A stretch of DNA of 64,000 nucleotides from Desmodesmus armatus (lineage: Eukaryota > Chlorophyta > Chlorophyceae > Sphaeropleales > Scenedesmaceae). The position numbers were made by a program, and so were the translations under genes. Of the stretch, positions 13,190-39,398 are shown piece by piece (positions within the stretch are counted from its first letter, which is position 1; every line of letters starts with the position of its first letter). The DNA is taken from NCBI GenBank assembly GCA_007449985.2, contig VIIQ02000848.1:124001-188000 (forward strand), in the 5' to 3' direction. The notes beneath the pieces were generated by a model. That model was given only the letters and a program-made list of their open reading frames with translations, searched no databases and had not been told where the DNA came from.

Positions 13190-13656
13190 GGGTCACCTCT
13201 GCTAGTACTTTGAGTGATGGGTCTGACCAACACAATGCCATCAGACTTACCCCTCCAAAAGGAGCAGAGTTCCACCTCGCTGAGCGACGCTCCCCTGCAC
13301 AGACATAAACCACCTGTCACACTTTCACTCCTGCAGCGAGGAGGACCGCTCATGGACAAGGTGTATCCCTTTCGGTTTTGATTGTATGTCGGCTTGGTAG
13401 GACGTGCAGCTCTCACCACTCACCAGGTCTAACAGCTTCGATCCACAGTCCAACCTGGGGCACCAGTCTCGTTGCATGGGCTGCTACAAGCTATAGATAC
13501 ATCATTCTGTGTGGTTGCAACACACATCTGCCACGCTTACACGGTCCCTGTGGCTTTGGATTGTTCAACTCCCTTGATCAACAGCAGAGCAGCAGCAGTA
13601 CCAGTCTAGCGGCAGTGGCTCAGCCATAGCAGCCGGGCCTCAGGCCCAGGGGCGCC
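13190..13656. promoter_or_regulatory. Divergent promoter region between TTL-like gene and RPB2
   Basis: The two ATGs are 467 bp apart on opposite strands, so both promoters and 5'UTRs should lie here. No TATA box or named motif stands out. Assignment rests on gene orientation only. Confidence 0.5.
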
Positions 13657-28367
<14,711 letters not shown>

Positions 28368-30266
28368 GCGCAGGCAGCAGAGCGAGCAGCTGTCGTTTGT
28401 GCCGCTGCTGGTAGCAGTGGGCGCAGCAGCAGCAGCATCAATGTGGTCATATGCAGTAGCTGTAGCAGGAGGGTGTGCAGCAGCAGTGTCGGCCTGCCCT
28501 GCAGGAGCAGACGCAGTGTGTGACACAGCTGTGCCTTTGTGCTGTTTGGTTGGAGAGAGAGTGGTTTGAGTCCCTGTGCTGTGTTGATGTGCCCTTTTGG
28601 GTCTGTGTGTTCACCATCACCAGTCAGCATGCGGCTCACCAGTCAGCATGCGGCATGCACCCCTCTGGTGCACCGCTTCGCGTCTGTGTGTGGTGTTCAT
28701 ATGCAGCAGGCGGCACATGCCAGCTGGATGGAGGGATCTTGGCAAGCAGTGCTTTATCCGGAATGGCCCCTGCGAGGGGTACTTGCAAGAGAGCCAGAGC
28801 AGGCACTGGGTGGACTATGAGCAGCAGTGGCTTCACCACACAGGGCCAACTGTCCAGCTCTGGGTTGCAAACCGTTGGTTGGATGGCTCAGCTTCTGCAC
28901 AGGCATTCACTCAGGCGTGGTGTCTTGAAGGCCTACATATATGCCTGGGTTTTTCATGCAGCGTGGCGCTGTCGTGCGCTGTTCGTCAGTGCGGCATGCC
29001 ACACAGCGTACTGGCTGCAGGTGTGGCACATGTGGGAGGTTCTTGTGAGCTCCATTGTGCGTGACGGCGACGTCACACCTTTGAGCACAAGCAGTCGCCT
29101 TTGCTGGTGTGCAGTGCACACGATCAAGCGGTATCTGTCTGCTGCCAATATTGACCAGTGTCTCTGCTTGGAGGGCCCTATGCATGTATGCTGTGTTCAT
29201 TTTGTAAGTGTCAGCACTGCATCCGTGTTGATTGTGGAGATTGGCTGGAAGGACCTTGTTGCTGCAGGCTTTGCTGCTGTGTACAAGCTTTGCCGGTAAC
29301 CTGGTGTGGTCAGGAACAAAACAGGGGCCAGCATGCAAAGCGTCTCACCGCGTCTCCTGTCCTACAACGCTGTTGCTTGTTGTGCATGACGTCCTGCGCT
29401 CACAGCCCACAAACCGTGTCTTACACCAGTAGGGGGTCCCAACACGAAAGCAAATGTGGTGCACAAAAGCTGCTATCACCAAGAGATCAGTAAAAGCCTG
29501 TCACCAATATTGTCACATCACTGCAGAATTGGATGGCGCGAGCGCAAACTGAAAGGCACCTATACTGTCAACTGGCAAAAGCCAATGCAATGCACACACT
29601 CAAGCTTGATTGCCCATGATTTCCAACACTGCTGCATGAGGTTGCCTTGTGCTGATGGATTGCGCAGCTGTGCCATGGAGAGCAGCACACGTGATGTGGT
29701 GACATCACCAGTGCTACTAGCAATTTTGTAGTGATGCATGCGTAGTGACCCAAAGGTGCAGGCAGTCCACCCCCTTGGTGGTCCTGACCCAAACAAAGAA
29801 GGCGCCGGCTGTGGCTTACCAGCAACACCAGCTCAACCAATCAGACACAGTGCCACATACCTACATCCATGCCAACGATGTGGTGCTTGCCAAGGGTGTG
29901 GTGCTTGCCACAGTGTGCTGATATGCATGTCACATACCTACATCCATGCCAACGATGTGGTGCTTGCCAAGGGTGTGGTGCTTGCCACAGTGTGCTGATA
30001 TGCATGTCACATACCTACATCATGCCAACGATGTGGTGCTTGCCACAGTGTGCTGATATGCATGCCAAAGCCCAACCTGCATGCCAGAGCACCCTGCCAG
30101 GGTGATGCCAGATCACCCTGCATGCCAGATCACATGCAGCATCACCAGTAGCACAAGAAATGCACCCATGTCTAAATGAAATAGCTTCTCACCCGACCAA
30201 CACCACAACCCATCAGCTGGTTTTTTGCAAGTACAGGACCACTGAATGTACAGGTCCCTTTGAAAC
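28368..30266. other. RPB2 3' flank, no second gene recognised
   Basis: The long open frame at 28475-29299 (+) has no recognisable domain and probably lies in 3'UTR or spacer. The stretch ends at the stop codon of the minus-strand PAN-like gene. Its only structured element is the 77-bp tandem repeat at 29854-30066. Confidence 0.45.
29854..30066. repeat. 77-bp tandem repeat, 2.7 copies
   Basis: Units starting CACATACCTACATC begin at 29854, 29931 and 30008. The first two are essentially identical. The third has lost one internal CCAAGGGTGTGGTGCTTG segment, which is itself a sub-duplication of the unit. Confidence 0.93.
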
Positions 30267-31351
30267 CTAGTCAACAACCGACACCTTGCAGTCAGCTCCT
30301 TGCACTGAATCATCCGTGTTGGTAGCAACGACTCGTCGGACTCCATTTTCGACGTGTTGAGGCCCAAGCAAGGGCTCGGCAGTTCCATCATCGCCCATGC
30401 TAGCTCCGCTTGGTGATAGAGTATCGTTCACAACGGATATTACCACATGGATCTTGACGTCACTGCCAACTGCCGCCATTTGGTACTTGGTAGGGTCGAT
30501 TACCTGGAACGGTTGCTCGACCCGACAATCCATGCCTGGGAATCTGTCCTGCTCGCTTGAGAGTATCCCTGAGGCGCTGCCAAAGCGACGCCACGCCTTT
30601 GTTGCAACACACGTCCCAATGGAGCAGAGGAGGCTGAACACCGCTGCTGCCGCCGCTGACAGGAGAGCCGCTTGGCACTCCTCCTCCTCCATATGCATGC
30701 ATGCATGCAAAAGGCCTGTCCGGCTTGGCAACGACAACAGTCATCACCCTGGAGGTGTCTGCAGGCTGGAAGGGCTTCGAATCAGTCTTCAGGAAGCAGG
30801 TGTCTTCATGCTTGCAAAACTTTTCCTCGTCGTAATGAAAGGTGACAGCCCGGCAGGGCGGTGTCTCCTCACACCTTTGAAGGCATTCCAGCAGGGTGGC
30901 GACCGCATGCTTGCCACAATCGAGATTTGAAGCGAGGTCTGCCTTGCATGTGATCAACCCTGGTCGGGCCACGAGCTTGTTGTCGCGCCTCCACCAGGAT
31001 GCAAATTGGTCGCTGCTTCGGAGGGCCGTTAGTGCTGCAGCGCAGACACACCACCCTCAGTTCTTGTAACCACATTTGGTGCAGCACAACATTTGAAATG
31101 CGTTTTGCACACCTTCATGTCTGTTGGCGTGCTCCACCTCGGGCCTACACAATGTGCACGTGCCAGATCTGGCACCCCTCCAAAATGCCAAGATGCAGCC
31201 CCCACTCACCATCCGCCTGGACATCATCGCAGGTCCAAGGTGCCAGAGTGTTATTCCATGGTTCACTGAGGTAACGGAGGCGGTGCTTTTGCTCAGCAAA
31301 GGCTGTAGCAGCTACTGCCAAGAAGCAGATCAAACGCACGACCGCGCTCAT
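30267..31351 (-). CDS. Secreted/membrane protein with PAN/apple-like domain (one frame break)
   Basis: Exon 1 (31351-31210) encodes a signal peptide (MSAVVRLICFLAVAATAFA) and continues with EQKHRLRYLSEPWNNT. Exon 2 (31034-30267) joins in phase. Its first half has PAN/apple-like cysteine spacing: ITCKADLASNLDCGKHA, LLECLQRCEETPPCRAVTFH, DEEKFCKHEDTCFLK. A following hydrophobic stretch (AALLSAAAAAVFSLLCSIG) in the next frame looks like a membrane segment, with a ~115-aa tail ending at TAG 30267-30269. The frame changes near 30690-30712, at four TGCA units and a GGA run; one unit fewer would keep frame. Without the change the protein ends as a longer proline/glycine-rich tail. PAN domains bind protein or carbohydrate; ligand unknown. 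A Kazal-type gene lies 1.6 kb away on the same strand. Confidence 0.6.
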
Positions 31352-32968
31352 GGACTTGGACGGACACAAGATGCAAAACAAGTGGAAGGATGATAAGACA
31401 ATGTCAGCTTTGCGTTACCTTTTTAACATTGTGGTGTGCCGGGTGACTGGCCAGCGGACCGGCCTTCACGTTGACCGGCCTTCACTTCAAGGGGGGGTTC
31501 CAAACCTTCCACTGTTCGTCCTGTAGTGTTTTGTGCGAACATTTGGCAAAGCTAGAACGTCGTTTTGCTTTGACATGTCGGGAAGGACCCTGAGGGGGTG
31601 TACCCCCTGTAGACTACCCTGCAAACTTGTACCAGCTGAATGGTCGATATTGCGCTGCTGCTACTAAGACAATATAACATGATTGTTCAAGAGGCCTTCA
31701 CGGCGAGGTGCGCATGGCATCCGCTGGAGGGAGCTGAGAGTGGTGTGCCCATAACACAAGTGGTGCAGTGTTACTCATGTCAAACAAGCATGGGTTGCAA
31801 CATCCTGGGTCTATCAACGCATATCAGCCCGACAGGACTCAAGCAGCAGCAACCTGGCCTGCCAGGCAAGTGCTGCTTCGCTTCAGCTGCTGCTGCTTTC
31901 ACTGCTGCTGCTGCTTCGCCTACTATGCTGATGTTTCTCCTGCTGCTAGTGCTACTCAAGCTGTTGGCGTCACGTGGTGGCTGTTTGACAGCTTTCCTGT
32001 AGACAGCAGCAGGTTGCTGCAACCGACGACGACGGTCACAGCGACAGCGACACTATGCATAGCAAACTACACGCATGCTGCATCAGTACCAAACCTGGCC
32101 AGACTCAAAAGTCCAGGCCTCCCAGCTCCACTTGCTCCTGCAATACGCCAGCCCCTAGCACACGCTCACTCATCATGCCAGGCTGGCATGCAGCAGCTCA
32201 CACTTTCTACAAAACTCACAGTGAGGCTGCCAACCTGGCAGGCTAGTGCTAGTAGCAGCACATACTGAGTGAGACAGCTGCTGGTGCAACAGCTGCACTG
32301 TGGTGCACAAGAAAGCATTCAAAAAGCACACAAGGCAACTTGTCAGGTTGAACCTGACCTCAAGTGTCAGCTGCTGACCATCGGTGCAAGCAGGCCTCAC
32401 AGCGGGGCAACACTGGCTGCTGTGAGGCAACACTGCATCATGCTGACAGACCTGCATGCCATGGCGTTGTCTGTCATAGCCTTACTATACAAAGCGTATA
32501 TCACACGCCCAACCATGCGATCATCGCTGGTAGGGTACTGCACACCATGAGGCATCTCTCAGAATCTGCAAGCTGAATTGCTTCAAGCGGTGGTTGTGAC
32601 TGGGTCAGGCACTAACCCAATGCGTGCTGTTACCCAGTTGATCGCAACCAACACAGATCTGTGCTGAGGCATTGTCGCAATGCTGTGGTCACTATGGGTC
32701 CACAACTGTGCACTACATTACTCTTGTGCATGCAGCTTTTGGGGGCAGAGTCCCTGGGTCCAGGAGGCCCGGCAGGCCTTGAAGGCCTTGAAGGTTTGGC
32801 TAGAACCGCCAGCCAAGGGTTTATGAGGAGCAGACCCTGCGTGCAACTCGTTTGAAACTGAGATGATGCCGCCAACAAAACTGATGCCAAATGGGGGTTT
32901 GCAAGCTGCACCAGGAAACAGGTGTCCCACAGTGGCTGTTTGCACCTCAGGTGCCGCAAAATTCTGCA
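31352..32968. other. Spacer between PAN-like and Kazal-type genes
   Basis: No convincing coding region. It holds a direct repeat of ACCGGCCTTCAC at about 31458-31490, a short perfect hairpin AGGGGGTGTACCCCCT at about 31593-31608, and GCTGCTGCT-rich stretches around 31885-31920 that create Cys- or Ala-rich spurious frames. Confidence 0.45.
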
Positions 32969-33475
32969 TCACACGATCATGACATAGAGAAGCATCACCA
33001 ACCCAACCACCAAGAACACTGGTGCACGCCCTGCAGCAGCACCAGAGGTGGGCCCTGGCCTGCACATACCACTTGGCAAGAATACATTGGCTGGCACTGG
33101 GCGGAATGCTGTCACACCGGCGCACTTTGCAACATGAGGGTGGCTGTACACGACTCCATCAGAGCCACATACCGGCTGCAACTCCAAGAACCATGACTTG
33201 CGGGCTTCGCAGGGTGGGCACTTTGCGCCTGGCTTCAGTACAGGCGACACGCTGCGAACGACCTTGAACCCAGCCTTCGTGGCATCGGAAGTATTGGCAA
33301 AGATCCGGCCGTTGGAAGCGCACACATGTCCAAGCGAGGACCTTTCTTCACGCATTTTCTTGCGAAAATGGACGACAGGGGCTTTCTGCTCGTCAGCTGC
33401 TGCATGCTTCACAAGCAAGGCGACTAACACTAGCAGCCCGACGTGAGAGAGCAAACAGCGTTGACGTGACTGCAT
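32969..33475 (-). CDS. Kazal-type protease inhibitor-like, membrane anchored
   Basis: Single exon, 168 aa. I chose the ATG at 33475 because it places a signal peptide at the N-terminus (MQSRQRCLLSHVGLLVLVAL, then LVKHAAADEQ). A Kazal-like module is clear in QPVCGSDGVVYSHPHVAKCAGV and the closing SGMC, with CPPC upstream supplying the first cysteines. A degenerate first module (GHVCASNGRIFANTSDATKAG) precedes it. The C-terminus is hydrophobic (APVFLVVGLVMLLYVMIV) after a small-residue stretch, which suggests a membrane or GPI anchor. Kazal domains inhibit serine proteases; here the reactive loop is not conserved enough to predict a target. The algal cell surface is the likely location. Confidence 0.72.
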   Translation of the reverse strand: MQSRQRCLLSHVGLLVLVALLVKHAAADEQKAPVVHFRKKMREERSSLGHVCASNGRIFANTSDATKAGFKVVRSVSPVLKPGAKCPPCEARKSWFLELQPVCGSDGVVYSHPHVAKCAGVTAFRPVPANVFLPSGMCRPGPTSGAAAGRAPVFLVVGLVMLLYVMIV

Positions 33476-34811
33476 TCTGGCTGTAGCGGATGCGGAGTGG
33501 ATTGTGTGTGGCAATTCCGGCCTGGCTGATCGCCCTGTTCTATCGGCGCGCCTGGGACGGGCGTCGGACCTTCCCCTCGTATTCCAGGGTGTTCGCCTGG
33601 CCTTCCCGGTAGCTCGCCCCGACAGCGGGCGAACAACTTGTCTAAAATGTCACAGGCACGGCGATCCAATTCATATAGTTGAGCGTTCAAAGGAAAACAA
33701 GGTTCGCCACGCTCCACAGCGTCGCACGGCTAAAGCTTCTCCAGCGTGTAGTCGAGCGTCGGTCGGTCAGTTGATTGCGTGCCGCAGCTGGCTCAAACGC
33801 GTTGGGCCCTTGTAAAGGTGCAGCTGATCTCTCAAGTGGTCCTATTTCAAGTGGTCAAAAAGTCAATGAATCTGCAAGAAACAACTGGAGCAACACGTGT
33901 GGTTTACAGTACTCGTCACCACACACTTTCACGGCATATCTGATCACTTCACTGAAGGTGAGTCACCGGGGCACTGTCATGGCATGGCCTGCCCGCCACT
34001 CACCCGCCACGCCAGGCTGGGCAGCCTCACCAAGTACAGGATGTCCTTCCAACTGTTGCTGCTATCCGCCTGTGACCAGCTATCATGATGTTGATGGCGC
34101 TGCACCAACAGTACTGTGGCGCAAAACTGCAGCTGCCACAGGCTACCGCACAACTGACCCCTCCCTCCACCCAGCCCTCATGGGCCCTTTGGATACAGTA
34201 TAACAACAGTTTGACCCACAGTCCACTGAGTCGCAGCCTGGAGACAAGGGATGTTACTGCCGCTGGACCTGAAAATAGTGAGACACCCTGACCATCTACA
34301 AGCCTATAAGCGGCTTATAGTCACAAATCAGCAGTCGCAGCTGCAGAACGGGGCTTACGCTGTGCATCGAGATGCTACATGCCAACCGCATGCGCAGGGT
34401 CTGGGCACACACTTGCACCCAAGACAGCGCCCTCTGGTGGCTGAGTGGCTTGCCCAAGCTTACGCGCCCCCACTTCTTTGACACCTGCTGACAGTGCCAC
34501 AGCGCTGCATTTAATGCACTGCACTGAGTGCGATGCAGCGTGATAGCACCTCATACGAGCGGAGGGCGGCTGAAAAAGGGCCTTACAGAATACGCGCCAT
34601 GATTGGGCAGGTATTACTATAGCTTTGAGCATCCTAGAATACCATGCTATCAAGGTTGCAACAGCAGCTCTGCATGCACAGTTGACATGTGCATACATAT
34701 GAGCCAACTGCATCAGACTGACATGACTCTCCCACCATCACAAGCACAAAGCAATGTGCAATTACTCAAACTACACGCTCAGCTTGCCACCCAGCAGTAA
34801 ATCAGCGCCTC
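33476..34811. other. Spacer, no gene recognised
   Basis: I find no supportable coding region on either strand. It includes the Kazal-type promoter side (33476 onward on the minus strand) and a short palindrome CTATAAGCGGCTTATAG at about 34304-34320. Confidence 0.4.
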
Positions 34812-34985
34812 CAATCCCTTTGCTGGGTGTAGCTACAGCAGCCGCACATCCACCATCAACCACTTATGATCCGACGCAGCATAGTTAGTCTGCATTCCCC
34901 ATCGCCTTCCCAACCACCTGACATCCCCGCAGCAGCACCCAGTCAAACCTGCCAGCCATCAAGCTCAGAGGTCATGAGTCTTATC
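34812..34985 (-). repeat. Decayed copy of the EEP terminal exon end
   Basis: The stretch from CCCTTTGCTGGGTGTAGCTA through GCTCAGAGGTCATGAG repeats, about 245 bp downstream on the gene's strand, the last ~150 bp of the EEP coding region and its 3' flank (parent around 35055-35225). CCACTTATGATCCGACGCAG matches CCACTTGTGATCCGAAGCAG. The copy includes the stop codon region and carries several indels. Confidence 0.88.
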
Positions 34986-35081
34986 GCACAAGCATCAAAC
35001 AAAAAATATCACACTTGCAGTATGCACTCATCCTGCTGCATAGCTTCAGGCCGCCGTCTCCAACCCCTCTGCCAGGTACAG

Positions 35082-35402
35082 CTACAGCAGCCGCACATCC
35101 ACCATCAACCACTTGTGATCCGAAGCAGCATAGTCTGCATTCCCCATGGCCTTCCCAACCACCTGACACCCCTGCAACAGCACCCAGTCCAACTTGCCAG
35201 CCATCATGCTCAAAGGGCCCAGCCGGTACTTTGGGTTGTCCAGGGTTATGTCTGTCACTGCATCAAAGGGGTCAATAAACCCTGGGTTCACTGCTGCTGC
35301 TGCTACTGTTGTGGGAAGCCCTAGCTTCAGCAGGTACTTGTTTACGGGGCTTGGGTCTGCATGCGGAAACAGCATACAGACAGCAATCACACATGCGTGT
35401 AT

Positions 35403-35467
<65 letters not shown>

Positions 35468-35925
35468 GGTTGTGACGTGCAGGGAACCCAACACTCTGTA
35501 GCAGCAGCACCCTTAACTCCAGCCAAGGAGGATGCAGGGGCCCCACCAGCAGCAATACAGCCACTTGCCTGCAGCTAGCTACCCTGCATTGCAGGTGCAG
35601 CTGATCAGGCGTGCGTGTATGCACACAGCACAGCACTGGCATTGTTGTTGTTGTTGTTGATGTCCTTTCATGCCTTGAAGGCATATTTGTGATGGTCACC
35701 CATCCCATGTAGCAGCTATACTATGTGGCCAGGAGCAAATCACACTTAGCCCCATATGCATTCGGCTACTGCACCCACCTGTAACCGCCAGCACGTTGCG
35801 TTGCCACCACGCGGCCTCACAGCTGCCCAGGCTGCACCAACGCATACGGTCACAGCAGTAGTTGGGCGACAGCCGCGCAACGCTGTGGCCCATTGTATTC
35901 AGGTCACCCAAGATCACCTGGTGAC

Positions 35926-35960
<35 letters not shown>

Positions 35961-38021
35961 GGTTGGGGCTGGGACGGGGAGTGCTGCTGCTGGCATTGCT
36001 GCTGCTGGCATTGCTGCTGCTGCTCTTGACACTGCTGCTCCTGCTGCTGGGACTGCTGCTGTTCAGTTAGCAGCGGTGGCTGCAGGGACTGCTGCTGAGG
36101 TGGTGTGGGGGCTACCTCCTCTTGTTGCCGCTGCCGCTGTTGCTGCTGCTGCTGCTGTTCGCGCTTGCATTGCTGTTGGTGTGCTCGAGCATCTCCCAGG
36201 ATGTCTGAAAACTGCCACACCCGTGACAAGATGCCGCAAAACACCTGCACAACACAGTGACAGGCCCAACACCAATACATGTCACCCAAGTGCCAGCCAC
36301 TGGGTGCCCCACAGCAGCACATGACCAGCAATGCCGCAAGCATGTTGGGTGGGCAGTGTTGCGGGCAAGAGAATTTGCAATCATCACAAGATGATCAAAG
36401 AGACGCAGGATAAACAGAAGGCAGAATCATGGAACAGGTGCCCGTTGGAAAAGTTTGACAGGTGGCCAGGTTGTCGACAACAGCCTCACAAAGAAAGTCC
36501 GATGAACCATTGGTTGTTTCCCCCCCCCCCCCCACTGCATACCTCCAGGTGGCAGCAGTACACCCTCAGAGGCCCCTGGTGTGTGACAACATCAGCAGCC
36601 AGGCTGAGACGCCGGCCCCTGCGAGGCTCCTTGGCAGCCAAGGGGTGGCGCTGCTGCTGTGGAGGTGTGTTCCAATCTACTGGGTGGTGGCTGTGCTCTA
36701 TGATGCTCCAACTGGAGAAGTCAAACCTGCACGGAGAGATAGCATAGCATGGCACAGCATGACATGGCACAGCACAGCTGAGGGGTGGGCTGCTGCTGTG
36801 GCGGGGTGTTCCAGTCTACTGGGTGGTGGCTGTGCTCTATGATGCTCCAGCTGGCAAAGTCTAACCTGAGAGGGATGTGATGAGCACGTCATTTGCACAG
36901 CATGACAGGGCACAGCACAGTCGGCAGGGGATGTGCGCTGTCAGGTGTCCAGCACCAACACGCAAAAGGGTGCATCTCTTCTGTTTGTTTTCTTAACAAT
37001 GGGTACTGCTCTTTTGGTGCACTGCTGGCAGCGCCCCTCTCTTCCCGACTTCCTTGCGCGCACAGGCACTCCACAATCTGGTGCAACAATGCACACTAGT
37101 ACACCCCCATATCCACCCCCAGTGCACACAACACCCATATCCACCCCAGCAACTTACGCCACAATGGAAGCAGCGTATTGGGGGTGGCAGCATTAGCAGC
37201 AGCAGCAGCAGGTGCTCACTTGCTCAGTATGGCGTTGCCGTGCACCCCTCCTCCCTGCGAGCGTGGGTCCCTCAGGGGGAGTGCAACTCCTCAAACTCAC
37301 ACAAGAACAGGTAGTTCAGGCCCAGGGCTTTGGCTATGGCAGCTCCTGTGTCGGCACCTTGGCTGCGCTCACAGCCCCAGTCCACCTGATGATTGGTGGT
37401 GCGTGTGTAAGTGGGGGGGGGGGGGGGTCGGGGTTTGTGGGAGGTCAGGTGGATGCGGGGGTCACCATGTTGGATGCACCAGGGCACGAGGCAGGCATAC
37501 AGTAGCCTGTGCGGCTGCTAGTAGGTGCTGCTTGTTTTAAGTGGTGGGCGAATCAGTTGCTTGAGCCTATTGGTGCTCCAGGTGGCTGCACATGCTGTGG
37601 GGGGGTGAGTTGGACGGTGCTGCTGGCAGGGGGGGGGGGGTGCACACAAGTCTAGGGGGCTTACAGCTGCTCAATGACCCGAAAAACCAGCTTGTAAATG
37701 GCACACATAGTGTACCAAGCTCTGAGTCTCAATCTGTTGCTGAGATATGAAGTCACTCCCAGTCTGTTCCACCACTGCTTGCCTAAACCGATTGCAGTGC
37801 CTTACCTCCTGCAGAGATATGACATCTGCACCCAAGTCCTGCAAGTGCTGTATGACCAGAGGCAGCTGATAGCCACGCTCAATGTTCCACTGCACAAGCC
37901 TAAGCGGTCTGCTGCCGTGGGCGGATTGTGCTGCTGTTGTCCCTTGTTTAGAGGGCCTGAAGTCTATGTGCACAATCTCGCCCGGCTCAGGCAGACTTGC
38001 GGTTGACTTGAAATCCGTCAT
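35082..38021 (-). CDS. Endonuclease/exonuclease/phosphatase (EEP) family protein with poly-Q insert
   Basis: Five minus-strand exons: 38021-37806, 37385-37220, 36726-36543, 36244-35779 and 35356-35082 (TAG). EEP motifs occur in order: RLVQWNIERG, DVISLQE, FEEL, HPVDWN, the EPRRGRR and GPLRVYCCHLEV core, VILGDLNTMG, and the closing KLDWVLLQG and ASDHKWL, so all catalytic positions (Asn, Glu, His, Asp-Asn, Asp-His) are present. Glutamine runs totalling about 80 residues are inserted before GDLNT. The frame breaks once in exon 2 at the G-run 37275-37279 (FEELHSP then LRDPRSQGGGVHGNAILS in the next frame); one more C on the coding strand would keep frame and give 435 aa. Substrate cannot be assigned; EEP folds cleave nucleic acids or phosphoesters. 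It may be active, or disabled by the break. Confidence 0.82.
35404..35466. repeat. (CAG)21 microsatellite in EEP intron 4
   Basis: Uninterrupted CAG on the plus strand, hence CTG on the transcribed strand, about 63 bp. It lies in the intron before the terminal EEP exon. A short TTG run follows at about 35641-35658. Confidence 0.97.
36773..36872 (-). repeat. Decayed copy of the EEP exon 3 start and acceptor
   Basis: GTTCCAGTCTACTGGGTGGT and CTGTGCTCTATGATGCTCCA repeat the start of exon 3 (36660-36726) about 125 bp upstream in the transcript. The AG next to TTAGACTTTGCCAGCTGG matches the functional acceptor. Confidence 0.9.
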
Positions 38022-39005
38022 GCTGGTGAAATGGGCGAACTTGCGTCCAAGCGGAGCTGCTGCTGCAAGCAGTGGATCTGGATCTGGATCAATGGGAGGC
38101 CGGTTTGCATGCGCAACTTAGCTCGCGATGGCGCTCAGTGGCTCAGCTGGTGTGTTTGCCGATCAGGGTCATACTAGCTTTCATGGTCAATCCTGTCACG
38201 TCATGCCATGCTGGGCCTGATCATGCTGACAACGGCGGTGAACTGCATGACTGCTCCCCTATCTGTCAGTGAAAATCGCCAGAGGGTGCATCATCGGTTG
38301 TTTTCACGTTCAAGCTATGTTCACTGGTTGCAGCTTGCAACGGCAGGCACGCTGACTCAGCTGCTCCCAGCAGAGATCATCAGGAGTCCTGAATGCTTGA
38401 ATGATCCCTAAAGATGAATTGGCCGGTCTCACACATTCCACACTTGCTCGCCGACACGAATAATCACAGAGACTGTACAAGACCACCGTACGCTCGCAAT
38501 GCCTGATTGATGCGTGTTGCAGCATCATGCTTGCGGCGTCGGAGGGCCACTCACAGGCTGCAAGGGCACACGCCTGGTGGTACATGATACACCCGAGAAG
38601 CAGACACTTCCCAACAAAACACGAAAAGCCCTGCCCTATTGGGTGGCTGTGCACAGCACAGAAATGACGCTCACCATGAAACTGCCTGCTTTCATCGTGA
38701 ACTGTGACAATTCTCTCGGCTCTGCATGCCCGTGCATGCGCTGCTGCTGGCAACGCCGCCCACGCAATCACTCACGCAGTGGCTGAACTGATATACCATG
38801 CTACAGCACACGTGTGACATTAAGCCATCAAGTGCTGCAGCTGCAGTGCCGTAGTGTATGCGGTGCCAGCACAACTTTCAAGCCATCGACAAACTCCAGG
38901 CAACTGCAGCGTCATCAGAAGGTACAAAACAGGCGCAACGGCGCAACGGCGTGCAGGCGTCTGCGCAAAAGAAACAGAAACACGAAGCACCTGCCGCATG
39001 ACCCG
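38022..39005. other. Spacer upstream of the EEP gene, no gene recognised
   Basis: This holds the EEP promoter side and the far 3' flank of TAF11. A 153-aa frame at 38771-38310 (-) has no family resemblance and I do not call it. Confidence 0.4.
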
Positions 39006-39398
39006 TACATCAGCACAGCCGCAGCGTCGTGCAGGGCATCAGGGCACACCAAGCGCCGGCGCATCAGGTGACAGCAGGCTTTGCTGCATCACCCAGGCAT
39101 CACCATAGCCGCAGCGGCTTGCAGGGAATCAGAAAACTACAGGCTTATGCGCATCAGAGACGACCAGCCACCTGCAGAATCACCCAGACATCACCACAGC
39201 ATCAGCGGCTTGCAGGGCATCAGCAAATACATGCTTATCGGCATCAGAGATGACCAGCAAACGACGTATGCGCATCAGAGATGACCAGGCATTTGCCCCA
39301 TCACTTTCACATCAGCACAGCCGCAGCTTCTTGCTGGGCAAACACCAGGCACATGTGCATCAGAAATCCCAAGCATCTGCCCCACCATCACTTTTACA
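39006..39398 (-). repeat. Degenerate array derived from the TAF11 C-terminal end
   Basis: The motif CATCAGCACAGCCGCAGC with TTCTTGCTGGG or GGCTTGCAGGG recurs at about 39011, 39098, 39196, 39307 and, as the functional stop region, 39396. Each motif is the antisense of the TAF11 end (SKKLRLC and stop). Spacers contain GCATCAGAGATGACCAGC-type units. Copies become less similar with distance from the gene. Confidence 0.85.

Noticed and set aside
28475..29299. 274-aa plus-strand open frame after RPB2
   Set aside because: No domain, no splice context, and it begins inside the expected 3' flank of RPB2; chance openness in GC-rich DNA.
29854..30066. Possible CRISPR-like array from the 77-bp repeat
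   Set aside because: Head-to-tail tandem units without unique spacers, in a nuclear algal context.
30397..30930. 177-aa plus-strand frame over the PAN-like gene
   Set aside because: Antisense to a frame with signal peptide and conserved cysteine spacing; no domain of its own.
35893..36324. Poly-Leu/poly-Ala plus-strand frames
   Set aside because: Antisense or alternate frames of the CAG-rich poly-Q exon of the EEP gene.
38310..38771. 153-aa minus-strand frame upstream of the EEP gene
   Set aside because: No recognisable family, no supporting splice sites or neighbour relation.
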